This document shows positions 14,777 through 24,110 of a stretch of 24,217 bases of DNA, in pieces. Under the pieces are notes generated by a model, which ran no database searches, was not told where the DNA came from, and was given only the letters and a program-made list of their open reading frames with translations. Origin of the DNA: JAIYDJ01 sp031398695 (lineage in GTDB: Bacteria > Pseudomonadota > Alphaproteobacteria > Rhodobacterales > Rhodobacteraceae); assembly GCA_031398695.1 (NCBI GenBank), contig JANNNU010000133.1:1-24217 (forward strand), given 5' to 3'. Numbering within the stretch: the first letter of the stretch is position 1; each line of letters begins with the position of its first letter. The position numbers and the translations under genes are program-made.

Positions 14777-14790
14777 CCGGCTTCGGCCGG
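14777..14790 (+). other. UUCG tetraloop hairpin preceding the terminator
   Basis: CCGGC (14777-14781), loop TTCG (14782-14785) and GCCGG (14786-14790) form a C(UUCG)G-capped hairpin, an unusually stable RNA tetraloop. It lies 8 nt after the lipoprotein stop and just before the terminator hairpin. Confidence 0.65.
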
Positions 14791-14803
14791 GCACTCCGTC
14801 AAG

Positions 14804-14837
14804 GGCCATCCGGGCACGCCGTCCGGATGGCCTTTTT
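14804..14837 (+). terminator. Strong intrinsic terminator between the glycine-zipper lipoprotein and pccA
   Basis: A perfect 10-bp stem (GGCCATCCGG at 14804-14813, CCGGATGGCC at 14823-14832) with a 9-nt loop is followed at once by TTTTT (14833-14837). It ends 21 nt before the pccA start codon, so transcription from upstream should largely stop before pccA. Confidence 0.88.
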
Positions 14838-14858
14838 GCATCTCGAAAAGGCAAAGTC

Positions 14859-16874
14859 TTGAAAAACGCGGCACCGTTCCAGAAAATCCTGATCGCCAAC
14901 CGGGGCGAGATCGCCTGCCGTGTCATCAAGACCGCGCGCCGCATGGGCATCGCAACCGTCGCCGTCTATTCCGACGCCGACCGTGACGCGCTGCATGTCA
15001 AGATGGCTGACGAGGCGGTGCACATTGGCCCCTCCCCCGCGGCGCAATCCTATATCATGATTGACAAAATCATGCAGGCGGTGCGTCAGACCGGGGCCGG
15101 GGCCGTGCATCCCGGATATGGCTTTCTCAGCGAGAACCGTCAGTTCGCCGCCGCTCTTGAAGCTGCCGGTGTCGCGTTCATCGGCCCGCCGTCTTCCGCA
15201 ATCGAACAAATGGGTGACAAGATCACCTCGAAGAAGATCGCGCAAGCGGCAGGTGTTTCGACCGTTCCCGGCCACATGGGTCTGATCGACGACGCCGACC
15301 ACGCCGCGCAGATCGCCGGCCAGATCGGCTATCCGGTGATGATCAAGGCATCGGCGGGCGGTGGAGGCAAGGGTATGCGGATTGCATGGACCGACGCCGA
15401 GGCGCGCGAGGGATTTCAATCGTCGAAGAACGAAGCCGCCGCCAGCTTTGGCGACGACCGCATCTTCATCGAAAAGTTCGTGTCACATCCGCGCCATTTC
15501 GAAATCCAGGTGCTGGGCGACCAGCACGGCACGATCGTCTACCTGCACGAACGCGAATGCAGCATCCAGCGCCGCAACCAGAAAGTCATCGAAGAAGCCC
15601 CCTCACCCTTCCTCGACCCCGCAACCCGCGCCGCCATGGGCGAACAGGCTTGCGCCCTTGCGCGCGCTGTGGGCTATACCAGCGCAGGCACCGTGGAATT
15701 CATTGTAGACGACAACCGCAAGTTCTACTTCCTAGAAATGAATACCCGCCTGCAGGTCGAACACCCGGTAACCGAGCTGGTCACCGGCGTTGATCTGGTC
15801 GAACAGATGATCCGCATCGCCGCCGGTCAGCCGCTGCCCTTTGCGCAGGCCGACCTGAAGATCAACGGCTGGGCGATGGAATCCCGCCTGTATGCCGAGG
15901 ATCCCTACCGCAACTTCCTGCCCTCCATCGGCCACCTGACCCGCTACCGCCCGCCCGCCGAAGGCCCCACCGCCACCGGCATCGTGCGCAACGACACCGG
16001 CGTGTTCGAAGGCGGCGAGATCAGCATGTTCTACGACCCGATGATCGCGAAACTCTGCACCTGGGCGCCGACGCGCGCCGGGGCGATCGAGGAAATGCGC
16101 ACCGCGCTCGACGCCTTCGAGGTCGAGGGCATCGGCCACAACCTGCCGTTCTGCGCCGCCGTAATGGACCACCCGCGCTTCGTTTCGGGCGACATCACCA
16201 CCGCCTTCATCGCCGAAGAATTCCCTGAAGGCTTTCAGGGCACCACGCTCGATCCCGTCACCCTGCGCCGCGTCGCCGCCGCCTTGGCCGCGATGAACCG
16301 CGTCGCGGAAATCCGCCGCACCCGGATCAACGGCACGATGGACAACCACACGCGCAAGGTGGGCGACGACTGGGTCGTGACCCTTCAAGGCGACTCCGTC
16401 ACCGTCCGCATCGGTGCCGACCCGTCAGGATCGACCGTGCATTTCCCCGACGGCACCCACCACCGCGTGACGTCGGACTGGACGCCGGGCCAACCGCTCG
16501 CCCGGCTGGTGGTCGACGGCACGCCCCTGGTAATAAAGGTCGCGAAGATCCCGTCGGGCTTCCGCGTCCGCCTGCGCGGGGCCGACCTTCGCGCCCATGT
16601 CCGCACCCCGCGCGCCGCCGCACTGGCGACGCTGATGCTCGAAAAGATCCCGCCCGACACCTCGCGCTATCTGCTGTGCCCAATGCCCGGTCTAGTGGTC
16701 AGCATCGCGGTCGGCGTGGGCGACGAGGTGCAGGAAGGTCAGGCGCTGGCCACGGTCGAGGCGATGAAGATGGAAAACATCCTGCGCGCCGAACGCCGCG
16801 GGGTGGTCAAGCTGGTGAACGCCAAGGCCGGGGCGAGCTTGCGGGTCGACGACGTGATCATGGAGTTCGAATGA
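14859..16874 (+). CDS. pccA: Propionyl-CoA carboxylase alpha subunit (biotin carboxylase plus biotin carrier)
   Basis: PccA carboxylates its own biotin with ATP and bicarbonate and passes the carboxyl group to PccB. The 671-aa protein opens with the biotin carboxylase fold (FQKILIANRGEIACRVIKTA). It has the ATP-grasp glycine loop GGGGKGMR near residue 167, the ERECSIQRRNQKVIEEAPSP and FLEMNTRLQVEHPVTE motifs, and a C-terminal biotinyl domain. The biotinylated lysine is K637 in EAMKMEN, 34 residues from the end. The start must be TTG at 14859: no ATG, GTG or other TTG occurs between the upstream in-frame stop and the conserved N terminus, and AAAAGG lies about 8 nt before it. The rare start and the terminator just upstream both suggest restrained expression. 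Confidence 0.95.
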   Translation: MKNAAPFQKILIANRGEIACRVIKTARRMGIATVAVYSDADRDALHVKMADEAVHIGPSPAAQSYIMIDKIMQAVRQTGAGAVHPGYGFLSENRQFAAALEAAGVAFIGPPSSAIEQMGDKITSKKIAQAAGVSTVPGHMGLIDDADHAAQIAGQIGYPVMIKASAGGGGKGMRIAWTDAEAREGFQSSKNEAAASFGDDRIFIEKFVSHPRHFEIQVLGDQHGTIVYLHERECSIQRRNQKVIEEAPSPFLDPATRAAMGEQACALARAVGYTSAGTVEFIVDDNRKFYFLEMNTRLQVEHPVTELVTGVDLVEQMIRIAAGQPLPFAQADLKINGWAMESRLYAEDPYRNFLPSIGHLTRYRPPAEGPTATGIVRNDTGVFEGGEISMFYDPMIAKLCTWAPTRAGAIEEMRTALDAFEVEGIGHNLPFCAAVMDHPRFVSGDITTAFIAEEFPEGFQGTTLDPVTLRRVAAALAAMNRVAEIRRTRINGTMDNHTRKVGDDWVVTLQGDSVTVRIGADPSGSTVHFPDGTHHRVTSDWTPGQPLARLVVDGTPLVIKVAKIPSGFRVRLRGADLRAHVRTPRAAALATLMLEKIPPDTSRYLLCPMPGLVVSIAVGVGDEVQEGQALATVEAMKMENILRAERRGVVKLVNAKAGASLRVDDVIMEFE

Positions 16875-16881
16875 TGGCACC

Positions 16882-17322
16882 CTACCGCCCGCTCGGATAT
16901 CGCTCCAGCTCTTCGATCATAGCGGTCGGAAACTTGTCGATCGCATTGCCGATCTGGCGCACGTCCCATGGCAGCGGCTTGCGCAGCGTCGTCTTGCCGT
17001 CCTTGTCCATGAGCACCAGCGAGAACCCGCGCGGCCGCAGCCTTCGGCGCACCTCGGACGGGGTGCCGGGGTCGGTGTCGGTGATCACGACCACATCGCG
17101 CTCGGCCAGCCCTGCAGGATCGCGTTCCAGCAACTCCATCTGGCGGATGAAATCCGGATCGTTGGGGCTGTCGGCGAACACCACGACGGGGCGCTTGAGG
17201 TAAAGCAGGTCCGCCAGCGCCACTTCGCTGGCGGGAACGGCGGGCATGGCGGCAGACGGGGCCTGCGCCCCGGCGGTCCACGGTAGAAGACTTGTGAAAA
17301 CAAGGATGTATAGCGGTTTCAT
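16882..17322 (-). CDS. DUF4174 periplasmic protein with thioredoxin-like fold
   Basis: This is a 146-aa secreted protein with signal peptide MKPLYILVFTSLLPWTAGAQA. The mature domain (LLYLKRPVVVFADSPNDPDF, then VVVITDTDP and LVLMDKDGKTTLRKPLPW) has the DUF4174 pattern, a thioredoxin-like family without a CxxC active site. No redox cysteines are present, so it should not be a disulfide enzyme. The ATG at 17322 follows AGGAG at 5-nt spacing. It converges on pccA with a 7-bp gap and diverges from the mutase. The role is unknown. Confidence 0.85.
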   Translation of the reverse strand: MKPLYILVFTSLLPWTAGAQAPSAAMPAVPASEVALADLLYLKRPVVVFADSPNDPDFIRQMELLERDPAGLAERDVVVITDTDPGTPSEVRRRLRPRGFSLVLMDKDGKTTLRKPLPWDVRQIGNAIDKFPTAMIEELERYPSGR

Positions 17323-17340
17323 GGTGTCTCCTGTCTCGCT

Positions 17341-17369
17341 GATATAGGGCAGGTCTGCCGGAAACCCAA
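17341..17369 (-). promoter_or_regulatory. Candidate promoter of the DUF4174 gene
   Basis: On the minus strand TTGGGT (17369-17364) and TATATC (17346-17341) are separated by 17 bp. The -10 ends 18 nt before the ATG. The match is moderate only. Confidence 0.35.
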
Positions 17370-17377
17370 GCACGACA

Positions 17378-17393
17378 GCCGGATTTGTCCGGC
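17378..17393. promoter_or_regulatory. Perfect inverted repeat upstream of the mutase gene
   Basis: GCCGGA-TTTG-TCCGGC is a perfect 6-4-6 inverted repeat that ends 16 bp before the mutase ATG. It could be an operator or a leader hairpin. It does not contain the TTTGCAAA element. Confidence 0.45.
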
Positions 17394-17409
17394 ACAGGGG
17401 GGACGTGAA

Positions 17410-19536
<2,127 letters not shown>

Positions 19537-19569
19537 TTTCACCTTGGCTCAAGTATCCCGCGGGGGTGA

Positions 19570-19603
19570 GGTGCGCAGCACCGAGGGGGCGCGAAGCCCC
19601 CTT
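19570..19603. terminator. Paired hairpins between convergent mutase and small secreted protein genes; possible bidirectional terminator
   Basis: Two hairpins lie side by side: GGTGC-gca-GCACC (19570-19582), and GGGGGC (19585-19590) with GCCCCC (19596-19601) around GCGAA. The second gains an A-T pair at its base. T-tracts are minimal on both strands. The convergent gene arrangement favours a terminator role. Confidence 0.5.
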
Positions 19604-19617
19604 GGAACCGACAGCCC

Positions 19618-19980
19618 CTAAAGCTCGATCTCCGGCCCGTCCAACCCTTCCATCCGCAATTCGGCCTCCGACTTGCGGCGGATGATGATGTCGCCGTTCG
19701 GCAGCTTCTCGGGCGCCTTGTAGTACCGGATGTCGCCTAGCATCGCGATCAGGTCGCGCAGCGCGGGTTGCATCTCGCGCAGCGCCGGCTCGATTTCCGA
19801 CAGCGCGCGGCCCATCTCGTCCAGCGCGGGCGCCATCTCGGTCATCAGCCCGTCCAGTAGCAGCTTCGCGCCGTCTTCCATCAGGCTCCAGCCATCGTCG
19901 GACGACGGCGGCGGCGCAGGCGTGTCCTGTGCCTGAACCGGGGCAGCCGCAATCAACAGGGCAAGGGCAAGTCTGCGCAT
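19618..19980 (-). CDS. Small secreted heptad-repeat protein, unknown function
   Basis: This is a 120-aa protein with signal peptide MRRLALALLIAAAPVQAQ. Residues 49-83 are five consecutive seven-residue units of the form [MIL]xxAL[DSR][DE], for example MAPALDE and IEPALRE. This predicts a regular amphipathic helix or coiled coil in the periplasm. A charged C-terminal segment follows (NGDIIIRRKSEAELRM). Similar Rhodobacterales proteins are, as I recall, labelled AAA+ ATPase in databases, but no Walker motif is present, so that name would be wrong. The ATG at 19980 is chosen for the signal peptide; a GTG at 20007 is in frame. It lies 36 bp after the nuclease gene. Confidence 0.78.
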   Translation of the reverse strand: MRRLALALLIAAAPVQAQDTPAPPPSSDDGWSLMEDGAKLLLDGLMTEMAPALDEMGRALSEIEPALREMQPALRDLIAMLGDIRYYKAPEKLPNGDIIIRRKSEAELRMEGLDGPEIEL

Positions 19981-20016
19981 GGCCGTAATATGGGCACGAT
20001 ACGTCACAGTTTCAAA

Positions 20017-21042
20017 TCACATCGGCAGATCCAGCGTCACCGGAAAATGATCGCTGGCAGAAAGCAGCGCGTCGCGCAACTCCGGCCCGATGGCGGGGTC
20101 GTTGAATGGATGCCAGATGCGCCACGCCGCCCCCGGCACTAGATCGGGCGATACCATGATGAAATCCAACAGCGCCTCGAAATACCGCTTTTGCGGGGCC
20201 AGCCAGAACCGCGCCGTCGTCGGCGTCAGCCCCACCCGGCTGGCCAGCGCCATTTCGGCATGCGGGTCGAACAGGCGTGGCTCGCCCGCGACCCCGAGCA
20301 CGATCTCGACGCCCGAATGGCCGAACAGCTTTTCATACTGGTCCAGCCCCGGCCCGTCGTTGAAATCGCCCAGCACGATCAGACTGTCGCCCGCCGCCAG
20401 ATGCGCTGCCGCCCGTGCCCTGATCCACAGGCATTGCGCCAGTTGCTTGCGCCGGTTCTCGATCGAGATGCGGGCAAAGTCGGCGTCGCTGGTCCGTCCA
20501 TGCGGCGCCTTCGACTTGGCATGCACCCCGATCAGCCGCACCAAACGCCCCGCCCACCCCACCGCCAATTCGAGAGGCGGCTTGGAAAACCGGATCACCT
20601 CCGACACGCCGTCGGCGTCCAGATCATACCGATAGCTTCCGTCGAACCGCGGCACGGCCGCGTCCCCCTGCGGATGATGCTGCAGCGACAGGTGGTCGGG
20701 ATCGTACAGGAACGCGATTTCCTGCTCGCTGTCAGATGCATAGCCATGCACCGCGCGCCGGGCCCGTAGCCCGGCCCAGTCCGCAAATGCCTCCAGTGCG
20801 GCCACGGTAGACCGCCTGCCGTTGGTGTCCGGCCCTTCGACGATCAACACGCCGTCCGCGTCCAGCGCCCGGAATCCGCCGCGCAACCCCGCCAGTTGCT
20901 GCGCCCGGCTGATCTTGTAGCGCGCCGAGGGCGCGTCATCCGCCATCACCCGTCCGCTGTCGTCGAACAGTGCATTGAACCATTCGACGTTCCAGGTCGC
21001 CAGCCGCATCAGCTTGCCCGCACGGTCATGCGGCACTCTCAT
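20017..21042 (-). CDS. Endonuclease/exonuclease/phosphatase (EEP) family protein
   Basis: This is a 341-aa protein of the DNase I-like EEP fold. Visible motifs are LATWNVEWFNALF near the N terminus, VIVEGPD at the metal-binding glutamate strand, VLGDFNDGPG in the C-terminal half and the terminal ASDHFPVTLDL with the catalytic Asp-His. The substrate could be a nucleic acid or a phosphoester. There is no signal peptide. The ATG at 21042 overlaps the upstream stop as ATGA and is preferred for coupling. An alternative ATG at 21009 (MRLATWNVEW) would give 330 aa and fits the fold start equally well. Confidence 0.85.
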   Translation of the reverse strand: MRVPHDRAGKLMRLATWNVEWFNALFDDSGRVMADDAPSARYKISRAQQLAGLRGGFRALDADGVLIVEGPDTNGRRSTVAALEAFADWAGLRARRAVHGYASDSEQEIAFLYDPDHLSLQHHPQGDAAVPRFDGSYRYDLDADGVSEVIRFSKPPLELAVGWAGRLVRLIGVHAKSKAPHGRTSDADFARISIENRRKQLAQCLWIRARAAAHLAAGDSLIVLGDFNDGPGLDQYEKLFGHSGVEIVLGVAGEPRLFDPHAEMALASRVGLTPTTARFWLAPQKRYFEALLDFIMVSPDLVPGAAWRIWHPFNDPAIGPELRDALLSASDHFPVTLDLPM

Positions 21043-21734
21043 GCCGCTCGGGCCGCCGCGATCTCTTCCCACGCCGCGTTCACCGCGATCAGCCGCCGTT
21101 CGGCCAGCTTGATCGCCTCGGGCGGCACGCCGCGCGCGATCATTACGTCCGGGTGGCTGTCCTTGACCGCTGCCCGCCACGCCGCGCGTATCGTATCGAC
21201 GTCGGCATCGGGCGACACCCCCAGCACGTCATAGGGATCGCGCGCGGTGCCATCAGTCAGATGCGCGCGGATGGCGCGATAGCAGCGGGAGTCGAGATCA
21301 AAGATGTCGGCGACGTGGTGCAGGAATTCCTCTTCGGCCTCGTGCAGCGTGCCGTCGGCCAAGGCGACCTGGAACAGCCCCTCGATCAGGTCGATGAACA
21401 GCGCGCGGTGATCGCCCGCGCCGAACATCGCCTTGATCTTGCGCGCATAGGCGTCGAACCCCGCTACATCCTGCCGCGCGAGGTTGAAGACCCGGGCGGC
21501 ATTCGGCTCTTCTCCCGGCGGGATCGAAAACACCCGGCGAAAGGCGGTCACCTCATCGCGCGTTACCGTGCCGTCGGCCTTGGCCATCTTGGCCCCCAGC
21601 GCGATAACCGCGATGGTGAACCCGACCGACAGTTCCGGCGGCGGGGCGGCCCGCAGGCGGTCGAACACCACGCTCAGCCCTTCACCGGCGGCGAGGGCGG
21701 ACAGGGCTTCGTTGATGCGGGTCCAGATCGACAT
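21039..21734 (-). CDS. TerB-like plus C-terminal J-domain protein (DjlA-like, no membrane anchor)
   Basis: The 231-aa protein has a helical TerB-type domain at about 37-150 (GAKMAKADGTVTRDEV, then VALADGTLHEAEEEFL). A C-terminal J domain spans about 166-231 with the HPD tripeptide at H194-P195-D196. The HPD motif stimulates Hsp70 (DnaK), so it should be a co-chaperone. The order resembles DjlA, but the N-terminal membrane segment of DjlA is absent. The start MSIWTRINEALSALA fits what I recall of Rhodobacterales relatives. There is no Shine-Dalgarno sequence; a strong promoter sits so close that the mRNA may be leaderless. It overlaps the EEP gene by 4 bp. Confidence 0.88.
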   Translation of the reverse strand: MSIWTRINEALSALAAGEGLSVVFDRLRAAPPPELSVGFTIAVIALGAKMAKADGTVTRDEVTAFRRVFSIPPGEEPNAARVFNLARQDVAGFDAYARKIKAMFGAGDHRALFIDLIEGLFQVALADGTLHEAEEEFLHHVADIFDLDSRCYRAIRAHLTDGTARDPYDVLGVSPDADVDTIRAAWRAAVKDSHPDVMIARGVPPEAIKLAERRLIAVNAAWEEIAAARAA

Positions 21735-21741
21735 ACGCAAA

Positions 21742-21770
21742 ACTATACCCGCTGGCACCCCGCCTGTCAG
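21742..21770 (-). promoter_or_regulatory. Strong promoter of the TerB/J-domain gene, probably giving a leaderless mRNA
   Basis: On the minus strand CTGACA (21770-21765) and TATAGT (21747-21742) are separated by exactly 17 bp, each matching consensus at five of six bases. The -10 ends 7 nt before the ATG at 21734, so transcription should start at or next to the start codon. Confidence 0.65.
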
Positions 21771-21777
21771 GCTGACA
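21765..21777. promoter_or_regulatory. 13-bp palindrome over the -35 of the TerB/J-domain promoter
   Basis: TGTCAG-G-CTGACA is a perfect inverted repeat with one central base. One arm is the -35 hexamer itself. It may be an operator for a dimeric repressor. Confidence 0.5.
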
Positions 21778-21792
21778 AATGCCGCAACTGCG

Positions 21793-22407
21793 TCATTCCA
21801 GCGTGTACAGGCCGTCGGGCGTGTCAAACACCGCGCGCATCCGGCGCTCGCCCGTAACGAAGCTCACCCGCGGGTCGGCCAACCGCCCCGTCAGGGTATC
21901 GCGCAACGCCTCCGCCTGCGGATGCCACAGCTCGAGCCGCGCCAGCCGCACCCCCTGATCGGGTAGCGCCTGTGCCGGATGCGCGTCGCCCTGCCACTGG
22001 ATCAGCGCCGGAAAACCGCCGTCATAGGGCAACCGACCGTCCGGCGGCACCGCCATGCGCCAGCGATACGCCCCCCGCGACAGCGCCACCGCAACCCCGG
22101 CTGCCGCCGGGCTGGCGGCAAGGCCCGCGTCCAGATCGTCGCACCGCGCCACCCAGTTGGTCAGCCGGGGCCGCCCCGCAAACTGGTCCAGACCGAACCA
22201 CCGCGGCCAGGCCGGGGCAGGGGCCGAAGGGTCTACCGCGATCACTTCCAGATAAAGATCGCCCAGCGACAGCAGGCGGTTGTGCGTGCCCATGTGCGGA
22301 TGCGCCCCGCCCGCGGCCATCGGCACACCCAGGGTCTTCTCGACCCAAGTCACCCCTTCGGCCAGCGTCGCCGCCGACACTGCCAGGTGATCCAGCCGCA
22401 GCGTCAT
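21793..22407 (-). CDS. VOC/glyoxalase-like domain protein
   Basis: This is a 204-aa protein that begins with the vicinal-oxygen-chelate strand MTLRLDHLAVSAATLAEGV. It continues with GTHNRLLSLGDLYLEVIAVD, which is typical of the Glyoxalase_3-like VOC group. The metal ligands expected from this group, a first-strand histidine (H7) and a glutamate in YLEVIAVD, are present. The second half (FDTPDGLYTLE) closes the fold. It is too different from methylmalonyl-CoA epimerase to be called that. The ATG overlaps the ppx stop as ATGA. The substrate is unknown. Confidence 0.82.
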   Translation of the reverse strand: MTLRLDHLAVSAATLAEGVTWVEKTLGVPMAAGGAHPHMGTHNRLLSLGDLYLEVIAVDPSAPAPAWPRWFGLDQFAGRPRLTNWVARCDDLDAGLAASPAAAGVAVALSRGAYRWRMAVPPDGRLPYDGGFPALIQWQGDAHPAQALPDQGVRLARLELWHPQAEALRDTLTGRLADPRVSFVTGERRMRAVFDTPDGLYTLE

Positions 22408-23954
22408 GGCGCCGCCAGCACCCTTGCCTGCGCGCGCAGCGCCAGCGCCAACGAGGCGAACCGCGCCTGCGCCACCTCGCCGAACAGATCGCGGCCCAGC
22501 GGCGTCAGTTCCAGTTCCAGCAGCGACTTGCGCGGGTGCCAGTGCAGCGCCCCCGCCTGCGCCGGATCGCCGATCGCGAACATCGCGGCAAAGCGCATCG
22601 CCTTGCCCAGCACCTCGGCCTCCTGCATCTCGTCCTCGGTCAGCAGGCGGAACAGCGGCTCCATCCGGCTGCCCGCGCGGCTGTTCTTGTAGCGGTGCAG
22701 CAGCGCCAGCCCCAGAAACACCCGCCCCGGATGGTCGAGCCCGCCCAGATTGGCCCGCGTCGCATTGTCGAAACACGCCTCGGCCCGGTAATCCGGATGC
22801 GCCCGCCAAGTGGTGTCGTGCAGCAGACACGCCGCCTTGATCAGCCGGGTCCGCTCCTTGCTGGCGTCGCGAAATAGCGGCGTCAGAAACTCGAACAGCT
22901 TCTTGCCGAACCCCGGAATGCGCGCCTGCGTCATCTCGGCCATCCGCGCGGCCTCGATCAACGGGTCGCGCTCGCGCAGCATCTGCGGCATCTGCTCATA
23001 AAGCAACCCCTCGCGGATGCCGTAGGCCGACACGTCGATCTCGGACGGCTTGAGCACGGCCACCAACTGCCGCAGCACCTCCGAGGCCAGCGGGACCAGC
23101 TCCATCCGTTCCGCCGAGGTGCCGGTGCGCGCTCGCAAGACCCCCGCATCGCTGGCCCCGATCCAGTCGAGCGTGTCCAGCAGGTTGCGTTCCGTCATGC
23201 GGTATTCGTGCAGCACGGTCAGCGGATAGCTGCGCCGCTCCATGTCCATCCGCGCGATCACCCGCCACGACCCTCCGACGAGGTAGATCCGCTCCCCTTC
23301 GGATTTCAGCTGGTCCTGCGCATCCTTCAGGATGCGCGCGATATGGCTGGCCAGTTTCTTCGGTCCGCCCTCGATCTGCTGCAACCGGAACGGGCCCAGG
23401 GGCGTGGTCAACCGCTTGCCCACCTTGCCCCCGCCGATCCGCGCCAGCTCCATCGAACTGCCGCCCATGTCGCACACGATCCCGCGGGCATCGGGCCAGC
23501 CCAGCAGCACGCCTTGGGCCGACAGCCGCGCCTCCTCATCCCCGTCGATCACCCACAGCTTCAGGCCCGTTTCTGCCAGCACCTCGGCCTGAAACGCAGG
23601 CCCGTCCTCCGCCTCGCGGGTGGCGGCGGTGGCGACGACGGTCAGCGTCTGGATGTCCATCCCCTTGGCCAGCAGGGCAAACCGCTTCAGCGCCGCCAGC
23701 GCCCGCACCCGGCCTTCGGGGTTCAGCCGCCCGGTTTCGACAAATCCCTTGCCCAGCCCGCACATGATCTTTTCGTTGTAGAAATAGGCCGGGCTGCGCG
23801 CCGCGCCGTCGAACACAACCATCCGGACCGAGTTCGAGCCGACGTCGACCACCCCCACCCGGCTCAGCGCCCGGGCCGACGGATGTTCGAACAAGGGACG
23901 GCCGAACGGCCCCCAATCCTCGCCCGCGGCGGGCGTAGCGGTATCGGCGGTCAT
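22404..23954 (-). CDS. ppx: Exopolyphosphatase / GppA family phosphatase
   Basis: The enzyme removes terminal phosphates from polyphosphate or from pppGpp. The 516-aa protein has the actin-like ASKHA fold, with the first phosphate motif VGVVDVGSNSVRMVVFDG at about 33-50 and the second in VCDMGGSSMELARIGGGKVG. A C-terminal helical HD-like region follows (AACLLHDTTWRAHPDYRAEA). The ATG at 23954 follows GGGGAG at 6-nt spacing. It leads a minus-strand series with the VOC gene. Ppx and GppA cannot be separated by inspection. Sequence upstream of the gene degenerates near the window edge, so its promoter and neighbours cannot be judged. Confidence 0.92.
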   Translation of the reverse strand: MTADTATPAAGEDWGPFGRPLFEHPSARALSRVGVVDVGSNSVRMVVFDGAARSPAYFYNEKIMCGLGKGFVETGRLNPEGRVRALAALKRFALLAKGMDIQTLTVVATAATREAEDGPAFQAEVLAETGLKLWVIDGDEEARLSAQGVLLGWPDARGIVCDMGGSSMELARIGGGKVGKRLTTPLGPFRLQQIEGGPKKLASHIARILKDAQDQLKSEGERIYLVGGSWRVIARMDMERRSYPLTVLHEYRMTERNLLDTLDWIGASDAGVLRARTGTSAERMELVPLASEVLRQLVAVLKPSEIDVSAYGIREGLLYEQMPQMLRERDPLIEAARMAEMTQARIPGFGKKLFEFLTPLFRDASKERTRLIKAACLLHDTTWRAHPDYRAEACFDNATRANLGGLDHPGRVFLGLALLHRYKNSRAGSRMEPLFRLLTEDEMQEAEVLGKAMRFAAMFAIGDPAQAGALHWHPRKSLLELELTPLGRDLFGEVAQARFASLALALRAQARVLAAP

Positions 23955-24110
23955 GGCAGGCTCCCCGGTGTTCGTGCCAAGGGTATCGGCTGCATGGCGG
24001 GGCGGGTCAAGCCTGCCGTGGGGTCCGGCGGCCCGCCCCGGCCCTTGCCAGAACGCAGCCCATCCGGCTCACCCTGCCCCTCCACACCCGCCGGGGCCCA
24101 CCCAGGCCAG

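Noticed and set aside
21793..22407. VOC protein considered as the missing methylmalonyl-CoA epimerase
   Set aside because: Its length (204 aa) and motifs fit the Glyoxalase_3-like group, and it lies in a ppx cluster 2 kb from the mutase on the other strand.
22408..22830. Upstream extension of the VOC frame to 345 aa
   Set aside because: It overlaps the conserved C terminus of ppx in another frame. The ATG at 22407 overlaps the ppx stop as ATGA and starts the VOC fold.
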